The notes: generated by a model from the sequence alone, not told the origin. Positions 15,216 through 25,370 are shown, numbered from the stretch's first letter. The stretch is DNA of 51,864 nucleotides from CAVQJU01 sp963729215 (GCA_963729215.1 CAVSND010000014.1:1-51864); one strand, 5' to 3'. Numbers and translations are program-made.

Positions 15216-17124
15216 CTACTTTTTCTTCTGGGCTTCCGCGTAGCGAGGAGACGAGGGTGGCACGCGCCCGTACGCAGCCCTGGCCTTTTCCGGATCCTTC
15301 AGGCGCTTTTCGTAGATTTCGCCCGCGGCGAACCATGCGCCATACCGGCCGTCACGATCGCGCGCGCCGAGCTGCTCGAGCACGGCAGCGGCGCTCGCAA
15401 ATCGCTTCGCGTCGACGTAGAGGGCGGCGAGTCTCTGCAGGGCGGTCGGGACGCACTCGCTCGCCGGGTAGCGCTGGGTGATTCGCCGGTAGGTGACCGC
15501 AGCCGTTGGAAGCGACCCGCCGCGCTCCTCATCGCGCTCGAACGCACCCGCCTTCGTCTCGAGCTCGGCCCGGATCAACAGCGCCCGCGGCGCCCAGGCG
15601 CTGTTTGGATACTTCTCGATGACTGCGTTCAGCGTCCGGAGAGCGTCGCGCTCCCTGTCGGCGCGCTTCGACTTCAGCATCGTCTGCGCAAGCTTCACCT
15701 GCGCCTCGGGCGCACGTGGATCATCGGGAAACCGGGTGGCAATCTCGACGTATGTGCTCATCGCATTGGCGATGTCACCGCGCGTCTCGTGGATCGACGC
15801 GGTCAGGAACAACGAGGCGATCGCCTGCCGGCCCTGGCTGGCATCCGCGGATCTCCTCAAAGTCTCGATCGCCTGGTCATACAGGCGCAGGTCGATTTGC
15901 TGCCTGGCGATCGCGAGTTCGTCGACGGCGGGTGGCGCAGTCCGCCGTTCGTTTCGGTCGTTCTCGGTACGCGGCGGCAGCGGCAGCGGAGCAACCTGTC
16001 CGATGACCATTTCCGGCAATACCTGCTGTGGCGGTGGAACCTGAGACGGAGACACTGGACCTGCCGGCACGCCGATGAGTGATGGGGGCAGATCAGGTAC
16101 GAAGACGAGCCAGCCGGCGGCGGCGAGCAGGAGGGAAGCGACCGCTCCTCCACCCCACAACCGAAGCCTCGAGCGTCTGGCGCCCGGCGCCGGTTGAAGT
16201 GGGAGCAGGTGCCTGGTGTTCGCTTCGAGATCTCTTTTCAGACGCTGCAGGTCGGTCCGCACATCCGACGCGGTCTGGTATCGAAGCGCGGGCTTTTTTT
16301 CGAGGGCCTTCGCGATAATTCGCTCCAGATCGGCTGGAACACGCGGGTTGATGGCGGCTCGGCGCGGGCGGCGCGCTGGTCGCGATTGCCGAGAGCGTTT
16401 CGGGGGCCGTCGGCGCGACGAACGGCCGGCGGCCGGTGGCCATCTCGTAGAGCACGGTCCCGAGCGAGAACAAGTCGCTTCGATGGTCCAGCGCTTCGGC
16501 CTGCGCCTGCTCCGGCGACATGTAAGGAATCGTGCCCGCAGTGGACGTCGTGATCCGGCCAGCGGTTCCTGACTCGGGCCGCGCCGGGAGCAACAGCGCG
16601 ACGCCAAAGTCCAGCAGCTTCACGCGGCCGGAGCGGGTGACGAAGATGTTTGCCGGTTTGAGATCCCGATGAACGATCCGCTCCGCGTGCGCCGCGTCGA
16701 GGGCGTCGGCAATCTGGATGGCGATGTCGATGAGGCGCTCGATGGCCAGCGGCCCCCGGCTGATGTCCCTGGCCAGCACCTCGCCGTCGAGCAGTTCCAT
16801 GGCGAGAAAATGCCAGCCGTCGTGCTCGCCTATCTCGTAAATCGTGCAGATGTTGGGATGGTTCAGGCTGGAAATCGCGCGGGCCTCGTGCTGGAAGCGC
16901 GCGACACCGTCAAGCCCGCCCGGCGCGACAAGTTTGAGGACGACTTCCCGGCCGAGGGCCAGGTCCTGGGCGTGGTAGACGACGGCGCCGGCGCCTTCGC
17001 TGATCTTGGCAACCAGCCGGTAGTGCGCAACCGTCTGTCCAGTCACTGAAGAATTATCGGTATTGCCTTCGGTTGCGATTACACCGGATTTCACACTATT
17101 GCGCGGACGACGAACAAGAGTCAT
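15216..17124 (-). CDS. Membrane Ser/Thr protein kinase with TPR-like sensor domain (frameshifted)
   Basis: The PknB-type kinase domain has the VAIK-equivalent lysine in REVVLKLV, catalytic loop IVHRDLKPANIFV, DFG in KLLDFGVAL and activation-segment TIPYMSPEQAQAE. One base slip near 16365 separates kinase subdomain XI from the rest (ADLERIIAKALEKKPALRYQ). A single TM segment (AVASLLLAAAGWLVFV) follows, then a Pro-rich linker and helical TPR/TolA-like repeats (YDQAIETLRRSADAS, GDIANAMSTYVEIATRFPDD, AAVTYRRITQRYP). The kinase is cytoplasmic and the repeats periplasmic. ATG 17124 is used; a GTG near 17092 is an alternative. It follows the porin gene by 58 bp on the same strand. Confidence 0.8.
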
Positions 17125-17182
17125 CGCCAACGCGGGAGGACGAGACCAAATAGCTCGTCCATGGCGTCGAGATTGCCCCTGG

Positions 17183-18493
17183 TCAGAGCTGGAGCTGAAG
17201 CCGGGTCTGGAAGAATCGCGTCTTGCCGACAAGGCCGAACCGATCGAGCGACCCGTAGCCGTACACGAACGCCAGACGGACGTTATCGGTCACGTACCAG
17301 TTGGCCATGGGCGTGAAGCGCCAGAACTTTCCGCCTGTGACGGTGCCGCCGTCGAGATCGATGTTGCTGACGTGCCCCACGATTTCCCACGCCCCCGGTC
17401 CTCCCGAGAAGAGCGATCGCTTCGGCGAGATCTGGTTGAAGTAGCCGCCGCGGGTGTTATAGGTACGCGTTTCGCCGGTGACTAGCCACGACGCGACCGC
17501 GTCGCCGCCGTGGAACAACGGATCGCCGGACGCCGGGGCATCAACTCGCTGCAGGAAATACTCCGACCCGAATGTGAACGGGCCCGGCCGGTAGTAGGCT
17601 TCGAGCCCGGTCATCGTCGTGCTTCCGGCGGCAAAGTCGCCCGTGTCCACGAAGTACGGGGCCGCCCACGCTCCCGGACGCGCGCGCAATCTGAGCGTTC
17701 CGTTATTCACCTTGCCGTATCGTTCACTGACGCCCAGGTGCAGCATCCTCCGGCCGTTCGCCGACAATATCGGAACCCAGACGAACCGGCCGGAGATCTG
17801 GCTCTCGTAGCTGGAGAACGACTGCCCCTCCGACAGTGCGTCGCCGTACCACCCCAGAGTCCAGAGGATGCGCGCCCTGGGAACGTACCCGAGCCATTTG
17901 ACGCCATCCGCAAGAATCGGGAGCGTGGCATCGCTGATCGGCGCGCGTTCGATGCCCCAGCCGGCGTAGCCGATCATGACCTTGTTGAGCGAAAAGCCTT
18001 CCTTGCTGCGCCCCACGAAGATATGACCCCAGATCTCCGGGACCGCGACCATGATGCCCGTCTGGCGGAACAACCACTCCTTCTTCGCGCCGTCGTACAT
18101 GATCCCGGCGCTCCACGTGGTCGCGCGCTTGAAATTGAGACGGCCCGACAAGAGGACACGGCCGTCCCGATACTTCCACTGCGAATCCAGTTCGATCTGC
18201 GCCTGGCTGCTGGCATCCTGGCTGAACGCCGCGTAGTCGTAGAGAATTCCGCCCCCCAGGCGGATCGACCCGAGCGGTCCTTCGAACTCGTTGAACTTGA
18301 CCAGCTTCCGCGCCGGTGCGTCGCTCTCCGCGGCGGTGATGGAGTCCTCGATAGGCGGCGGCTGCGCATTGGGATTCGCGCCCGGTTGGCCGGCGCCAGA
18401 CGTCGGCTGCTGGGCCGTCACGCCGACAGCCGTCCCGGCCAGAACGGCCAGCGCGATGAGGGCGCCCCGAATCCTTGCTCGAATCAGGCGCAT
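17183..18493 (-). CDS. OprP/OprO-like outer-membrane porin
   Basis: 436 residues from ATG 18493. The signal peptide GALIALAVLAGTAVGVTAQQ is followed by a Pro/Ala linker and a 16-18-stranded-barrel pattern of alternating hydrophobic residues, with the phosphate-selective porin phrases IRLGGGILYDYAAFSQ, ELDSQWKYRDGRVLLSGRL and GKFWRFTPMANWYVTD, and the terminal aromatic-rich strand FFQTRLQLQL. It forms an anion-preferring channel in the outer membrane; phosphate specificity is not provable from sequence. An in-frame start at 18556 exists but would precede the signal. It lies 58 bp upstream of the kinase gene on the same strand. Confidence 0.8.
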   Translation of the reverse strand: MRLIRARIRGALIALAVLAGTAVGVTAQQPTSGAGQPGANPNAQPPPIEDSITAAESDAPARKLVKFNEFEGPLGSIRLGGGILYDYAAFSQDASSQAQIELDSQWKYRDGRVLLSGRLNFKRATTWSAGIMYDGAKKEWLFRQTGIMVAVPEIWGHIFVGRSKEGFSLNKVMIGYAGWGIERAPISDATLPILADGVKWLGYVPRARILWTLGWYGDALSEGQSFSSYESQISGRFVWVPILSANGRRMLHLGVSERYGKVNNGTLRLRARPGAWAAPYFVDTGDFAAGSTTMTGLEAYYRPGPFTFGSEYFLQRVDAPASGDPLFHGGDAVASWLVTGETRTYNTRGGYFNQISPKRSLFSGGPGAWEIVGHVSNIDLDGGTVTGGKFWRFTPMANWYVTDNVRLAFVYGYGSLDRFGLVGKTRFFQTRLQLQL

Positions 18494-18637
18494 CAACTTG
18501 TACTGAATCGTACCATGCGCCAGCGCCCCACGACGCTCTCCCGCGGCGCGTATCATTGCAACTGGGCGTGAGCAGTCCAGGCCAACACTCGTTGAGATCG
18601 GGTGGCTGCGACACCAGCGGCGTCCGGAAAGACGGTC

Positions 18638-19102
18638 ATGCTACGCAACGTTCTTCTGTTTTGCGCGGCGGTGTTACTTGCGCTTACCGCAGGCCGGGCA
18701 TTCTGGGTCACGCTTGGCGAGAACCCGTTCAACATGTCAGGAGCTACTTACGTCGAATTCTTTCAACAGCTCGACCGCCGCGTTGCGATTCCGATCGCGA
18801 TCACCGGCATCGGCGGTACGATTCTGGCGGCCTTGGCGGCGCTGACGCACCGGGCTGATCGAAAAGCATTCGTCCTGCTGATCTGCGCCTGTGGCTGTGG
18901 CCTGATCGGAAGCCTTGTCACCCTGTTCGTGAACGTTCCGATCAACGAACGCGTGGCCACGTGGAATCCTGCGGCCCTGCCGGCCGGTTATGAGTCGTAT
19001 CTCCACCAGTGGTGGGACTGGCACCAGGTCCGATTGGTCGCGATGTTCTCGGGAATGTGTCTGATGTTTGCCGCGATGCTCGCACGTCACAACCGCGTGT
19101 AG
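18638..19102 (+). CDS. DUF1772/anthrone-oxygenase-like membrane protein
   Basis: Four TM segments: LLFCAAVLLALTAGRAFWV, IPIAITGIGGTILAALAAL, FVLLICACGCGLIGSLVTLF, and VRLVAMFSGMCLMFAAML. The DUF1772 signature NVPINERVATWNP plus WWDWHQVR lies before helix 4. Fungal relatives oxidise anthrones; bacterial members are uncharacterised. ATG 18638 is chosen over the in-frame GTG 18602 because helix 1 follows at once. Confidence 0.75.
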   Translation: MLRNVLLFCAAVLLALTAGRAFWVTLGENPFNMSGATYVEFFQQLDRRVAIPIAITGIGGTILAALAALTHRADRKAFVLLICACGCGLIGSLVTLFVNVPINERVATWNPAALPAGYESYLHQWWDWHQVRLVAMFSGMCLMFAAMLARHNRV

Positions 19103-19115
19103 CGTCCCGCCGCAT

Positions 19116-20717
19116 TCAGCCGAGTGCGCGCCGCAACTTGTCCAGATCGATCGGCTTGACCAGATGCCGCTCGAATCCGGCGTCGGTGCTCGTCGCCACG
19201 TCGGTTTCGTTCGCGTAGCCGCTCAGGGCAATGAGGCGCGGCCCGCGCCCCGGACGCCTGAAGTGCCTGGCGACGTCGAAGCCGTTGCCGTCCGGGAGGC
19301 CCAGGTCGCTGATCACGATGTCCCAGGGCTCTCCCGCCCGCTGCCGCGCTTCCTTGACGCTGTGAACGACGTCGAGCGCGTGCCCGTCGTTGCCAAGCAA
19401 ATCCTGCAGGATCGCCGCCGTATCCGCATCGTCTTCGACGACGAGAATGCGCAGCCCCGGTCCAGCGGGCTCGGAGACAGCGGCCGGCGCGGCTGTCGCC
19501 TTCAACGGCAGTCCATTCACCGTCGCGAGTTCGACCTCGAACGTCGAGCCCTGGCCGTGCCCGCGGCTGGTCGCCCAGATTCGCCCGTTGTGGGCCGCGA
19601 TGATGCCCGCGCAGATGGGGAGGCCCAGGCCGAGGCCGCCGCGGCTCGACTGCCCCCGATGCTGGGTGAATGATCGGAACAGCGTGTCGACGCCTCCCTC
19701 CTCGATCCCGATTCCGGTGTCCCTGACCGACACGCGGAGCGCGCCCGAGTCGTCGTTTGTCGTCGAGACCTCAATCTCGCCGTGGTCGGTAAATTTGATC
19801 GCGTTGGTCAGGAGATTTGTGAACACCTGCCTCAGACGGCCGGGATCGCCGTTGACGAAATGCCGCGTGGCGCGAAGCCCGGTGACGAGCAAGAGCGACT
19901 TGGCGGCCGCCTGCGGGCGGCACGCTTCGACGACGTTGTCGATGACGATGTGCACGTCACTGGACGAGAGCGTCAGCCCGAGCGCGCCGCGCTCGATACG
20001 CGACACATCCAGCAGGTCGTCAATCAGGCGGGCCTCACTCTGAATGTTTCGACTGATGACGGCACCCAGCCGGCGGACGTTCTCGGGCATGTCCCGTTCG
20101 GTCAGACGGGACGCGGCAAACAGCGCCGGCGTCAGCGGCGTCCTCAGCTCGTGGCTGAGAACATTCAGAAACCGGTGCGTCGCCTCGTTGGCCTGGCGCC
20201 CGAGGCGTTCGTCGCTCTCGGCGCGCGCCCGCTCGGCCTCTGCCTCGCGGCGTGCGGCATCGAGCCGGTGCTGTTCGGTGAGATCGATGAGAACCGTCCA
20301 GTACACCTCGCGTTTCACCGACTGAAATCGCTTGCTGTAGGCCCGCACCGCCAGAACCTGCCCCTGGCGCGTCGTCAGGGTCAGATCGGTTTCGACGACA
20401 GTCTCCTGAGCGCGGCAGCGCCGCATGTGCTCGAGAAAATCCGATCGCGAGTCTCTGGCGACGAAGACGATGAGGGGACGGCCAATGATCGCTCCCGGGG
20501 ACACTTCGAGTGATGCGATGCCGGCCTGATTGATCTCCTCGACGACACCGTTGCGATCGAGGCGGATGTAAGCGACGGGCGCGAAGTTGTACAGATCGAA
20601 GTAGCGCTGCCAGTCCTCGTAAAACTCGGCCTGCTGTGGCGGCGTCAGCCGCGCAGGCTCCGGTTTGCCGGCCCGGGGCGGAAGCGCGCGGCGATTAGGC
20701 CGTCTAGCGGTTGCCAT
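19116..20717 (-). CDS. Hybrid PAS histidine kinase with C-terminal receiver
   Basis: 533 residues. A PAS domain (~50-160; YFDLYNFAPVAYIRLDRNGV) is followed by a PAC/coiled segment (WTVLIDLTEQHRLDAARREA) and HisKA with the phospho-accepting His in FLNVLSHELRTPLTPAL. The HATPase has N box FTNLLTNAIKFTDHG, G1 SVRDTGIGIEEGG and G2 GGLGLGLPI. The receiver domain has DD in LRILVVEDDADTA, the phospho-Asp in IVISDLGLPDGNGFD and Lys in HLVKPIDLDKL. Its ATG (20717-20715) lies inside the end of the CheB-CheR gene, whose stop is at 20704-20706, so translation is probably coupled. It relays signals from the PAS input to a receiver; no output domain is encoded in this polypeptide. Confidence 0.9.
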   Translation of the reverse strand: MATARRPNRRALPPRAGKPEPARLTPPQQAEFYEDWQRYFDLYNFAPVAYIRLDRNGVVEEINQAGIASLEVSPGAIIGRPLIVFVARDSRSDFLEHMRRCRAQETVVETDLTLTTRQGQVLAVRAYSKRFQSVKREVYWTVLIDLTEQHRLDAARREAEAERARAESDERLGRQANEATHRFLNVLSHELRTPLTPALFAASRLTERDMPENVRRLGAVISRNIQSEARLIDDLLDVSRIERGALGLTLSSSDVHIVIDNVVEACRPQAAAKSLLLVTGLRATRHFVNGDPGRLRQVFTNLLTNAIKFTDHGEIEVSTTNDDSGALRVSVRDTGIGIEEGGVDTLFRSFTQHRGQSSRGGLGLGLPICAGIIAAHNGRIWATSRGHGQGSTFEVELATVNGLPLKATAAPAAVSEPAGPGLRILVVEDDADTAAILQDLLGNDGHALDVVHSVKEARQRAGEPWDIVISDLGLPDGNGFDVARHFRRPGRGPRLIALSGYANETDVATSTDAGFERHLVKPIDLDKLRRALG

Positions 20718-23700
20718 TGGACGGTGTGAGCGCCAGGACGGTCCAGTATTTCCCGTCTTCGAGCTGGAACTGCCTGCCGCTCGCGAGCAGATTTGGCGCC
20801 GACGGCGGACCGCCGATCGTGGCGCCTTGAATCGCGGCGGCCCCGCCCTGCAGCTGCAGCGCAAACGCCTGCAGGCGCTTCCCCTGCCACTCACGGTGGT
20901 CGAGATCCACGATGGCTTTGCCGACCGTTCGTGACGGTTCGAGCCCGAAAGCGCGGTAAAACGCCTGATTGGCCGTCTTGACGTGCATCGTCTCGTCGAT
21001 GACGATGACCGGCTCCTGCATGAGATCGACCGTCTGCAGCAGCTGTTCACGGGACCGTTCGACCTGCTGCTGATAGAGCTTGGCGGCGCCGATGTCAGTC
21101 AGCGTGAGCACGGCTCCGTCGATACGGTTGTCGACGTTGCGGTACGGACGGACGCGGAGCATGTACCACTTGCCGAGGCGATCCTGCACCTCGAGCTCCC
21201 TGGGCAGGAATGTCTCGATGGTTTCCTGCGCCAGGGCCTCGAGATTCGCGGAGACAAGATTGGTGTTGATCTGTCCGAGCGGACGTCCCACGTCGCCCGG
21301 AATCAGGTTCAACATGCGCTCCGCCGTCGGCGTGAAGCGGCGGATGCGCATGTCGTTCCCGACGATGAGAATCGTGATTTCAACAGTGGACAGCAGGTTG
21401 AGCAGATCGCTGTTCACACGGCTCAGCTCGTCGTTGCGCGAATGCAGCTCCTCGTTGAGCGTGTTCAGCTCCTCGTTGGTGCTCTGCAGCTCCTCCTTGG
21501 CGGTATCGAGCTCCTCGTTCGTGCTTTGCAGTTCCTCGTTGCTCGACAGGATCTCCTCGTTGGCCGACTGCAGTTCCTCGTTGGCGGCCTCGAGCTCCTG
21601 GATGATCGACTGCATGTATTCGCGGCTGGCAGCCAGTTCGCGCGTCAGCCCCGCGAGACGCTCTTCTGTTTCGCGTTTGCCCAGGCGCGGCGTCGGACGT
21701 GCGCGGACCGGACGGCGCTTTTTGTCGGGCGCCGGCATCTCCTCGAACACGATCAGCATCTGGCTCGACGCGGACGAGCCGAGGGGCACGACTTCGATGT
21801 CGACGCTATGCCACTCGCCGTTGCGGTGAATCGAGATGCCCTCGCGCCGAACGGTGCACTGTTTGCGGCGCGCCGTCTGCAACGCACCGCGCAGCGGGAA
21901 CAGCAGCCCTTCGCGCGCCATCTTCAGAACGCTGAGGTTCGGTTCCCCTGACGCGGCTTCGAGAAAATGTCCGGTCTGACCGCGAAACTGCACGATTTGC
22001 AGGCCATCGTCGACGACGACGCTCGGCGGGCTGTATCGCTGGAGGAGGAAACGGTTGGCCTCGTCGTTGGCCGACCGTACCGGTTCCGGCCGCGAGGCCC
22101 GCGAGAGCGGCGGCGCCGGCGGCATCGCCGGGAACCGATCCACGGAAAAGCTCACCGGCAGCGCGGTATCGACGGCGGATTTGCGATACAGGCGCCAGCG
22201 CTTGTCGACGAGCGCGAACAAATGCTGCGCGCCGGCCGTCTCGGCGGCGCCGAGCATCAGGAACCCGCGTGTCCGCAGCGCGTAGTGAAAGACCGAGATC
22301 AGCCGCCGCTGCAGCCTGGCATCGAGGTAGATCATCACGTTGCGGCAGACGATCAGATCGAGGCGCGAGAACGGCGGATCTCTCGTGAGATCGTGCCGGG
22401 CGAACACGCACGCGTCACGCAGCGTCTTGTTGAGCCTGAAGGCACCATCGGCCTTGGTGAAGAAGCGCTTCAACCGCTCGGACGACACGTCGGCGGCGAT
22501 GCTCAGCGGATAGACGCCCGACCGCGCGTGTTCGATCGCGCTTTCGCTGACGTCGGTGGCGAAAATCTGGACGCGCCGGCTGTTGGCGTGGTCGTCGAGG
22601 ATTTCCATCAGTGCGATGGCGACGCTGTAGGCCTCCTCCCCGGTCGCGCAGCCGGGAATCCAGATGCGAATGGGCTCGTCTTCAGAGCGCGCGCTGACGA
22701 TTTCCGGGAAGACCTGGCTGCGGAGGACGTCGAAGGATTCGGGTTCGCGAAAAAACCGGGTGACGTGGATCAGCAGATCCTGGTACAGGAGCGTCGCTTC
22801 CTTGCCGTTCTCCCGCACGTGCCGGATGTACGCGTCTACCCCGGTCACGCGCTGGAGTGCCATCCGGCGCAGCAGCCGGCGCCTGACGGTGGGCGTCTTG
22901 TACTGGCGAAAATCGATGCCGCTCACCCGCCGCAGAATGGCGAAGATTTCGCCAAGCTGTTCCTCGGTCGGCTCGCTGCCATCGCCTGGCTGCGTCGCCG
23001 CCTCGCCCAGGTACGGATGCAGGTGGATGTGCGACAGGTGTTCCGCGATGTCGTGGGGCGACAGGATCAGATCGATGAGGCCCGTGGCGATCGCCGATTG
23101 CGGCATGCCGTCGTACTTCGCGGTCGATGGCGCCTGCGCGATGGTGATGCCGCCCGCGGCCTTGATCTCGCGGATGCCCGAGGTCCCGTCCGACGCCGTG
23201 CCCGACAGGATGACGCCGATCGCGCGGTTCTGCGCCCAGGCGGCGAGCGAGAGCAGGAAATGATCGATGGGTGTGAACTGCGACCGATCGTACGGCCGCG
23301 GCACCAGGTGAAGCGTGCCGTTCCTGACGTCCATCTGGACGTTTGGCGGGATGACGTAGACGTGGCGCGGCTCGATCTTCAGGCCATCGGTGACCTGGAC
23401 GATCGGCAGCGCCGTCTTGCTGGCGAGGAGGCTCGGCAGCGCGCTCTCGTGCTGCGGCGACAGATGCTGGACGAAGACAATGGCCAGGTCGGAATCCGAC
23501 GGCAGCGCCTCGAGCAGTTGCGAAAACGCTTCGAGGCCGCCGGCCGAGGCGCCGATGCCGACCACGGTCGGCACGTCCAGTTCAGGGGCAGGAAAGTCGT
23601 CGGCGTCTCCGGGCACGACGCCGGCCTGAGGTTCGTCTGTCTGTTCCGTGCGTGTCCGCGTCGCGCGCGTTGAAGAAGATGTTGTCGGCCGGCGACGCGC

Positions 23701-23775
23701 GGGCGAGCGACTGGCCGACCGGTGCCCGGCGGCCTTCCTTTTCGACGATGTCCCCTTCCTGACTTTCTTCGCCAT
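20704..23775 (-). CDS. CheB-CheR fusion with coiled coil and PAS domains
   Basis: 1023 residues. A basic Ser/Thr/Arg-rich N-terminus (1-60) precedes the CheB methylesterase domain with the complete triad: Ser77 in VGIGASAGGLEAF, His104 in IVFVQHLSPQHE, Asp196 in VILSGTASDGTSG. The CheR domain follows (RRRLLRRMALQRV; SAM loop WIPGCATGEEAYSVAIAL; LDLIVCRNVMIYLD). Then come a PAS-like region, a long heptad coiled coil (repeats of SNEELQSTNEEL type), and two PAS domains (ILIVGNDMRIRRFTPTAERM; VIVIDETMHVKTANQAFYRA). No receiver precedes CheB. Such proteins methylate and demethylate chemoreceptor-like or unknown partners and usually sit with hybrid kinases, as here. Confidence 0.9.
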   Translation of the reverse strand: MAKKVRKGTSSKRKAAGHRSASRSPARRRPTTSSSTRATRTRTEQTDEPQAGVVPGDADDFPAPELDVPTVVGIGASAGGLEAFSQLLEALPSDSDLAIVFVQHLSPQHESALPSLLASKTALPIVQVTDGLKIEPRHVYVIPPNVQMDVRNGTLHLVPRPYDRSQFTPIDHFLLSLAAWAQNRAIGVILSGTASDGTSGIREIKAAGGITIAQAPSTAKYDGMPQSAIATGLIDLILSPHDIAEHLSHIHLHPYLGEAATQPGDGSEPTEEQLGEIFAILRRVSGIDFRQYKTPTVRRRLLRRMALQRVTGVDAYIRHVRENGKEATLLYQDLLIHVTRFFREPESFDVLRSQVFPEIVSARSEDEPIRIWIPGCATGEEAYSVAIALMEILDDHANSRRVQIFATDVSESAIEHARSGVYPLSIAADVSSERLKRFFTKADGAFRLNKTLRDACVFARHDLTRDPPFSRLDLIVCRNVMIYLDARLQRRLISVFHYALRTRGFLMLGAAETAGAQHLFALVDKRWRLYRKSAVDTALPVSFSVDRFPAMPPAPPLSRASRPEPVRSANDEANRFLLQRYSPPSVVVDDGLQIVQFRGQTGHFLEAASGEPNLSVLKMAREGLLFPLRGALQTARRKQCTVRREGISIHRNGEWHSVDIEVVPLGSSASSQMLIVFEEMPAPDKKRRPVRARPTPRLGKRETEERLAGLTRELAASREYMQSIIQELEAANEELQSANEEILSSNEELQSTNEELDTAKEELQSTNEELNTLNEELHSRNDELSRVNSDLLNLLSTVEITILIVGNDMRIRRFTPTAERMLNLIPGDVGRPLGQINTNLVSANLEALAQETIETFLPRELEVQDRLGKWYMLRVRPYRNVDNRIDGAVLTLTDIGAAKLYQQQVERSREQLLQTVDLMQEPVIVIDETMHVKTANQAFYRAFGLEPSRTVGKAIVDLDHREWQGKRLQAFALQLQGGAAAIQGATIGGPPSAPNLLASGRQFQLEDGKYWTVLALTPSNGNR

Positions 23776-23782
23776 CGATCGA

Positions 23783-23974
23783 CTAGGTCTCTCCCGCCCA
23801 GCTCTTTATAAAGTCTTCGAGGTGTCTGTCGTCGTCGAGCGCCTCGAGACCACCGGCCGACGCACCGATTACGATGGTCTCGTCACGATCGCCATTCTGG
23901 CTGAACCAAATCGCGGGCGCAACCGCCAACGACTCGTCTTGATGCGCCTCACAAGAGGATCTACGGATCAGCTA
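23783..23974 (-). pseudogene. CheB N-terminal remnant upstream of the CheB-CheR gene
   Basis: The minus frame reads AVAPAIWFSQNGDRDETIVI then GASAGGLEALDDDRHLEDFI and ends KSWAGET-stop at 23783-23785, 8 bp before the CheB-CheR start. IVIGASAGGLEAL is the nucleophile segment of CheB, but the remaining ~170 residues of a CheB domain are missing, and there is no ATG. I read it as a duplicated and internally deleted CheB copy. Confidence 0.45.
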
Positions 23975-24011
23975 CACGTGGGGAAGTCGAACGCCGGCAG
24001 TTCGATATGCG

Positions 24012-25370
24012 CTACAGCCTCGGAAGCAGCGGTGCATTCCACGCGGCGTACTCCTGACGGATCCGCGCGAATACATCGGCGTGCTTCGTGCGGACATCCG
24101 CCTTCTCGCCGGGATCGCTCGAGAGATCGAAGAGATGCTCGCGGCCGGATTCTTTCAGATATTTCCAGCGGCCCATCCGTGCCGCATCGTACTGTGCGAC
24201 GCGCCAGAAGAGCGTGCGATCGGAGACCGCCTTCTTCCCGGTGCAGAGCGGCATCAAATCCTCGCCGTCCAGCGGGTACGCATGATCGGGCGCCGTGCCG
24301 GTCGCGGCAAGAATCGTGGCGGTCCAGTCCATGGTGATCGCCGCCTGGTCGGTGACCTGACCGGCGGGAATCACGCCCGGCCACCGCACCATCGCCGGCA
24401 CACGCGTCCCGCCCTCCCAGAGATCGCCTTTCGCAAACGAGAACGGCCAGTTGTACGAGTAGCGCTCCCCGCCGTTGTCGCTGGTGAAGATCACCAGCGT
24501 GTCGCGCTCCAGCTTCGCGCGCGCGAGCGCCTTCAGCACGCGCCCGATCCCGGCGTCCATGCTCTTCATCATCGCGCCGTAAATCGCGCGCGACCCGCCG
24601 CCGACCATCGGTCCCGGCCCGTGATCGGTGTGTTCAATGGCCGCGTCCTGCGGCCCCTCCCACGGCGCATGCGGCGCCGTGTACTGCAGGCTGAGAAAGA
24701 ACGGCTTCGTGTGACGCCGCCCGATGATTTCCACCGCCCTGTCCGTGAACAGATCCGTCAGGTATCCAGGACGTTCGATCGGCGTGAGGTTCTCCCAGAG
24801 ATCCGGGACGCCCCCGGGCGGACCGCCGGCAGGGCCGGCGGCGTCGGCCGCCTTGTGCGTGAAGTAGTCGGCGGCGCCGCTCAGGATGCCGAAGAACTCA
24901 TCGAAGCCGTGATTGTTGGGGCCGAACTGCGGCTTCCAGCCCAGATGCCATTTGCCCACGAGGGACGTGTCGTATCCGTTCGCTTTCAAGAGCGACGCGA
25001 TCGTCGGATGGCCGGGCGGCAGCCCGACGTCCGGCGGCGACGACGCCCTGAGCGGCTCCTCGAGGCCGACAGCGAGACGCTGAGGGTAGCGTCCCGTGAT
25101 GTACGCGCAGCGTGTCGGCGTGCAGATCGGCGCGGCCGCGTACGCGCTCGTGAACTTGATGCCCTGCTTCGCGAACGCGTCGAGCACGGGAGTCTGGTAA
25201 TCCGGCCGGCCGTAACAGCTCAAGTCGCCGTACCCGAGATCGTCCGCCAGGATGAACAGCACGTTCGGCCGCTGCGGCGCCGCGGCGGACATCAACCCTG
25301 GCGTTGCCGCGATCGCAGTTGCGCCGACAGCCGTGCCAAGAAATTCCCGACGTGTCACGTTTCGCGGCAT
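24012..25370 (-). CDS. Tat-exported sulfatase (arylsulfatase family)
   Basis: 452 residues. The Tat signal is NVTRREFLGTAVGATAIAAT. The sulfatase fold starts RPNVLFILADDLGYGDLSCY with the metal-binding DD. The formylglycine motif is ICTPTRCAYITGRYPQR (C-x-P-x-R), with further site residues in LVGKWHLGW and FTSDNGGERY, ending with HLFDLSSDPGEKAD. The Cys must be converted by a formylglycine-generating enzyme, which is not encoded in this window. It desulfates aryl or carbohydrate sulfate esters in the periplasm. It stands alone, with no carrier or SusCD-like partner nearby. Confidence 0.9.
   Translation of the reverse strand: MPRNVTRREFLGTAVGATAIAATPGLMSAAAPQRPNVLFILADDLGYGDLSCYGRPDYQTPVLDAFAKQGIKFTSAYAAAPICTPTRCAYITGRYPQRLAVGLEEPLRASSPPDVGLPPGHPTIASLLKANGYDTSLVGKWHLGWKPQFGPNNHGFDEFFGILSGAADYFTHKAADAAGPAGGPPGGVPDLWENLTPIERPGYLTDLFTDRAVEIIGRRHTKPFFLSLQYTAPHAPWEGPQDAAIEHTDHGPGPMVGGGSRAIYGAMMKSMDAGIGRVLKALARAKLERDTLVIFTSDNGGERYSYNWPFSFAKGDLWEGGTRVPAMVRWPGVIPAGQVTDQAAITMDWTATILAATGTAPDHAYPLDGEDLMPLCTGKKAVSDRTLFWRVAQYDAARMGRWKYLKESGREHLFDLSSDPGEKADVRTKHADVFARIRQEYAAWNAPLLPRL

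Noticed and set aside
20983..23673. Long plus-strand frames (322 and 568 codons)
   Set aside because: Antisense to the CheB-CheR-PAS gene; the LxxLxxL-rich parts merely mirror the coiled-coil codons.
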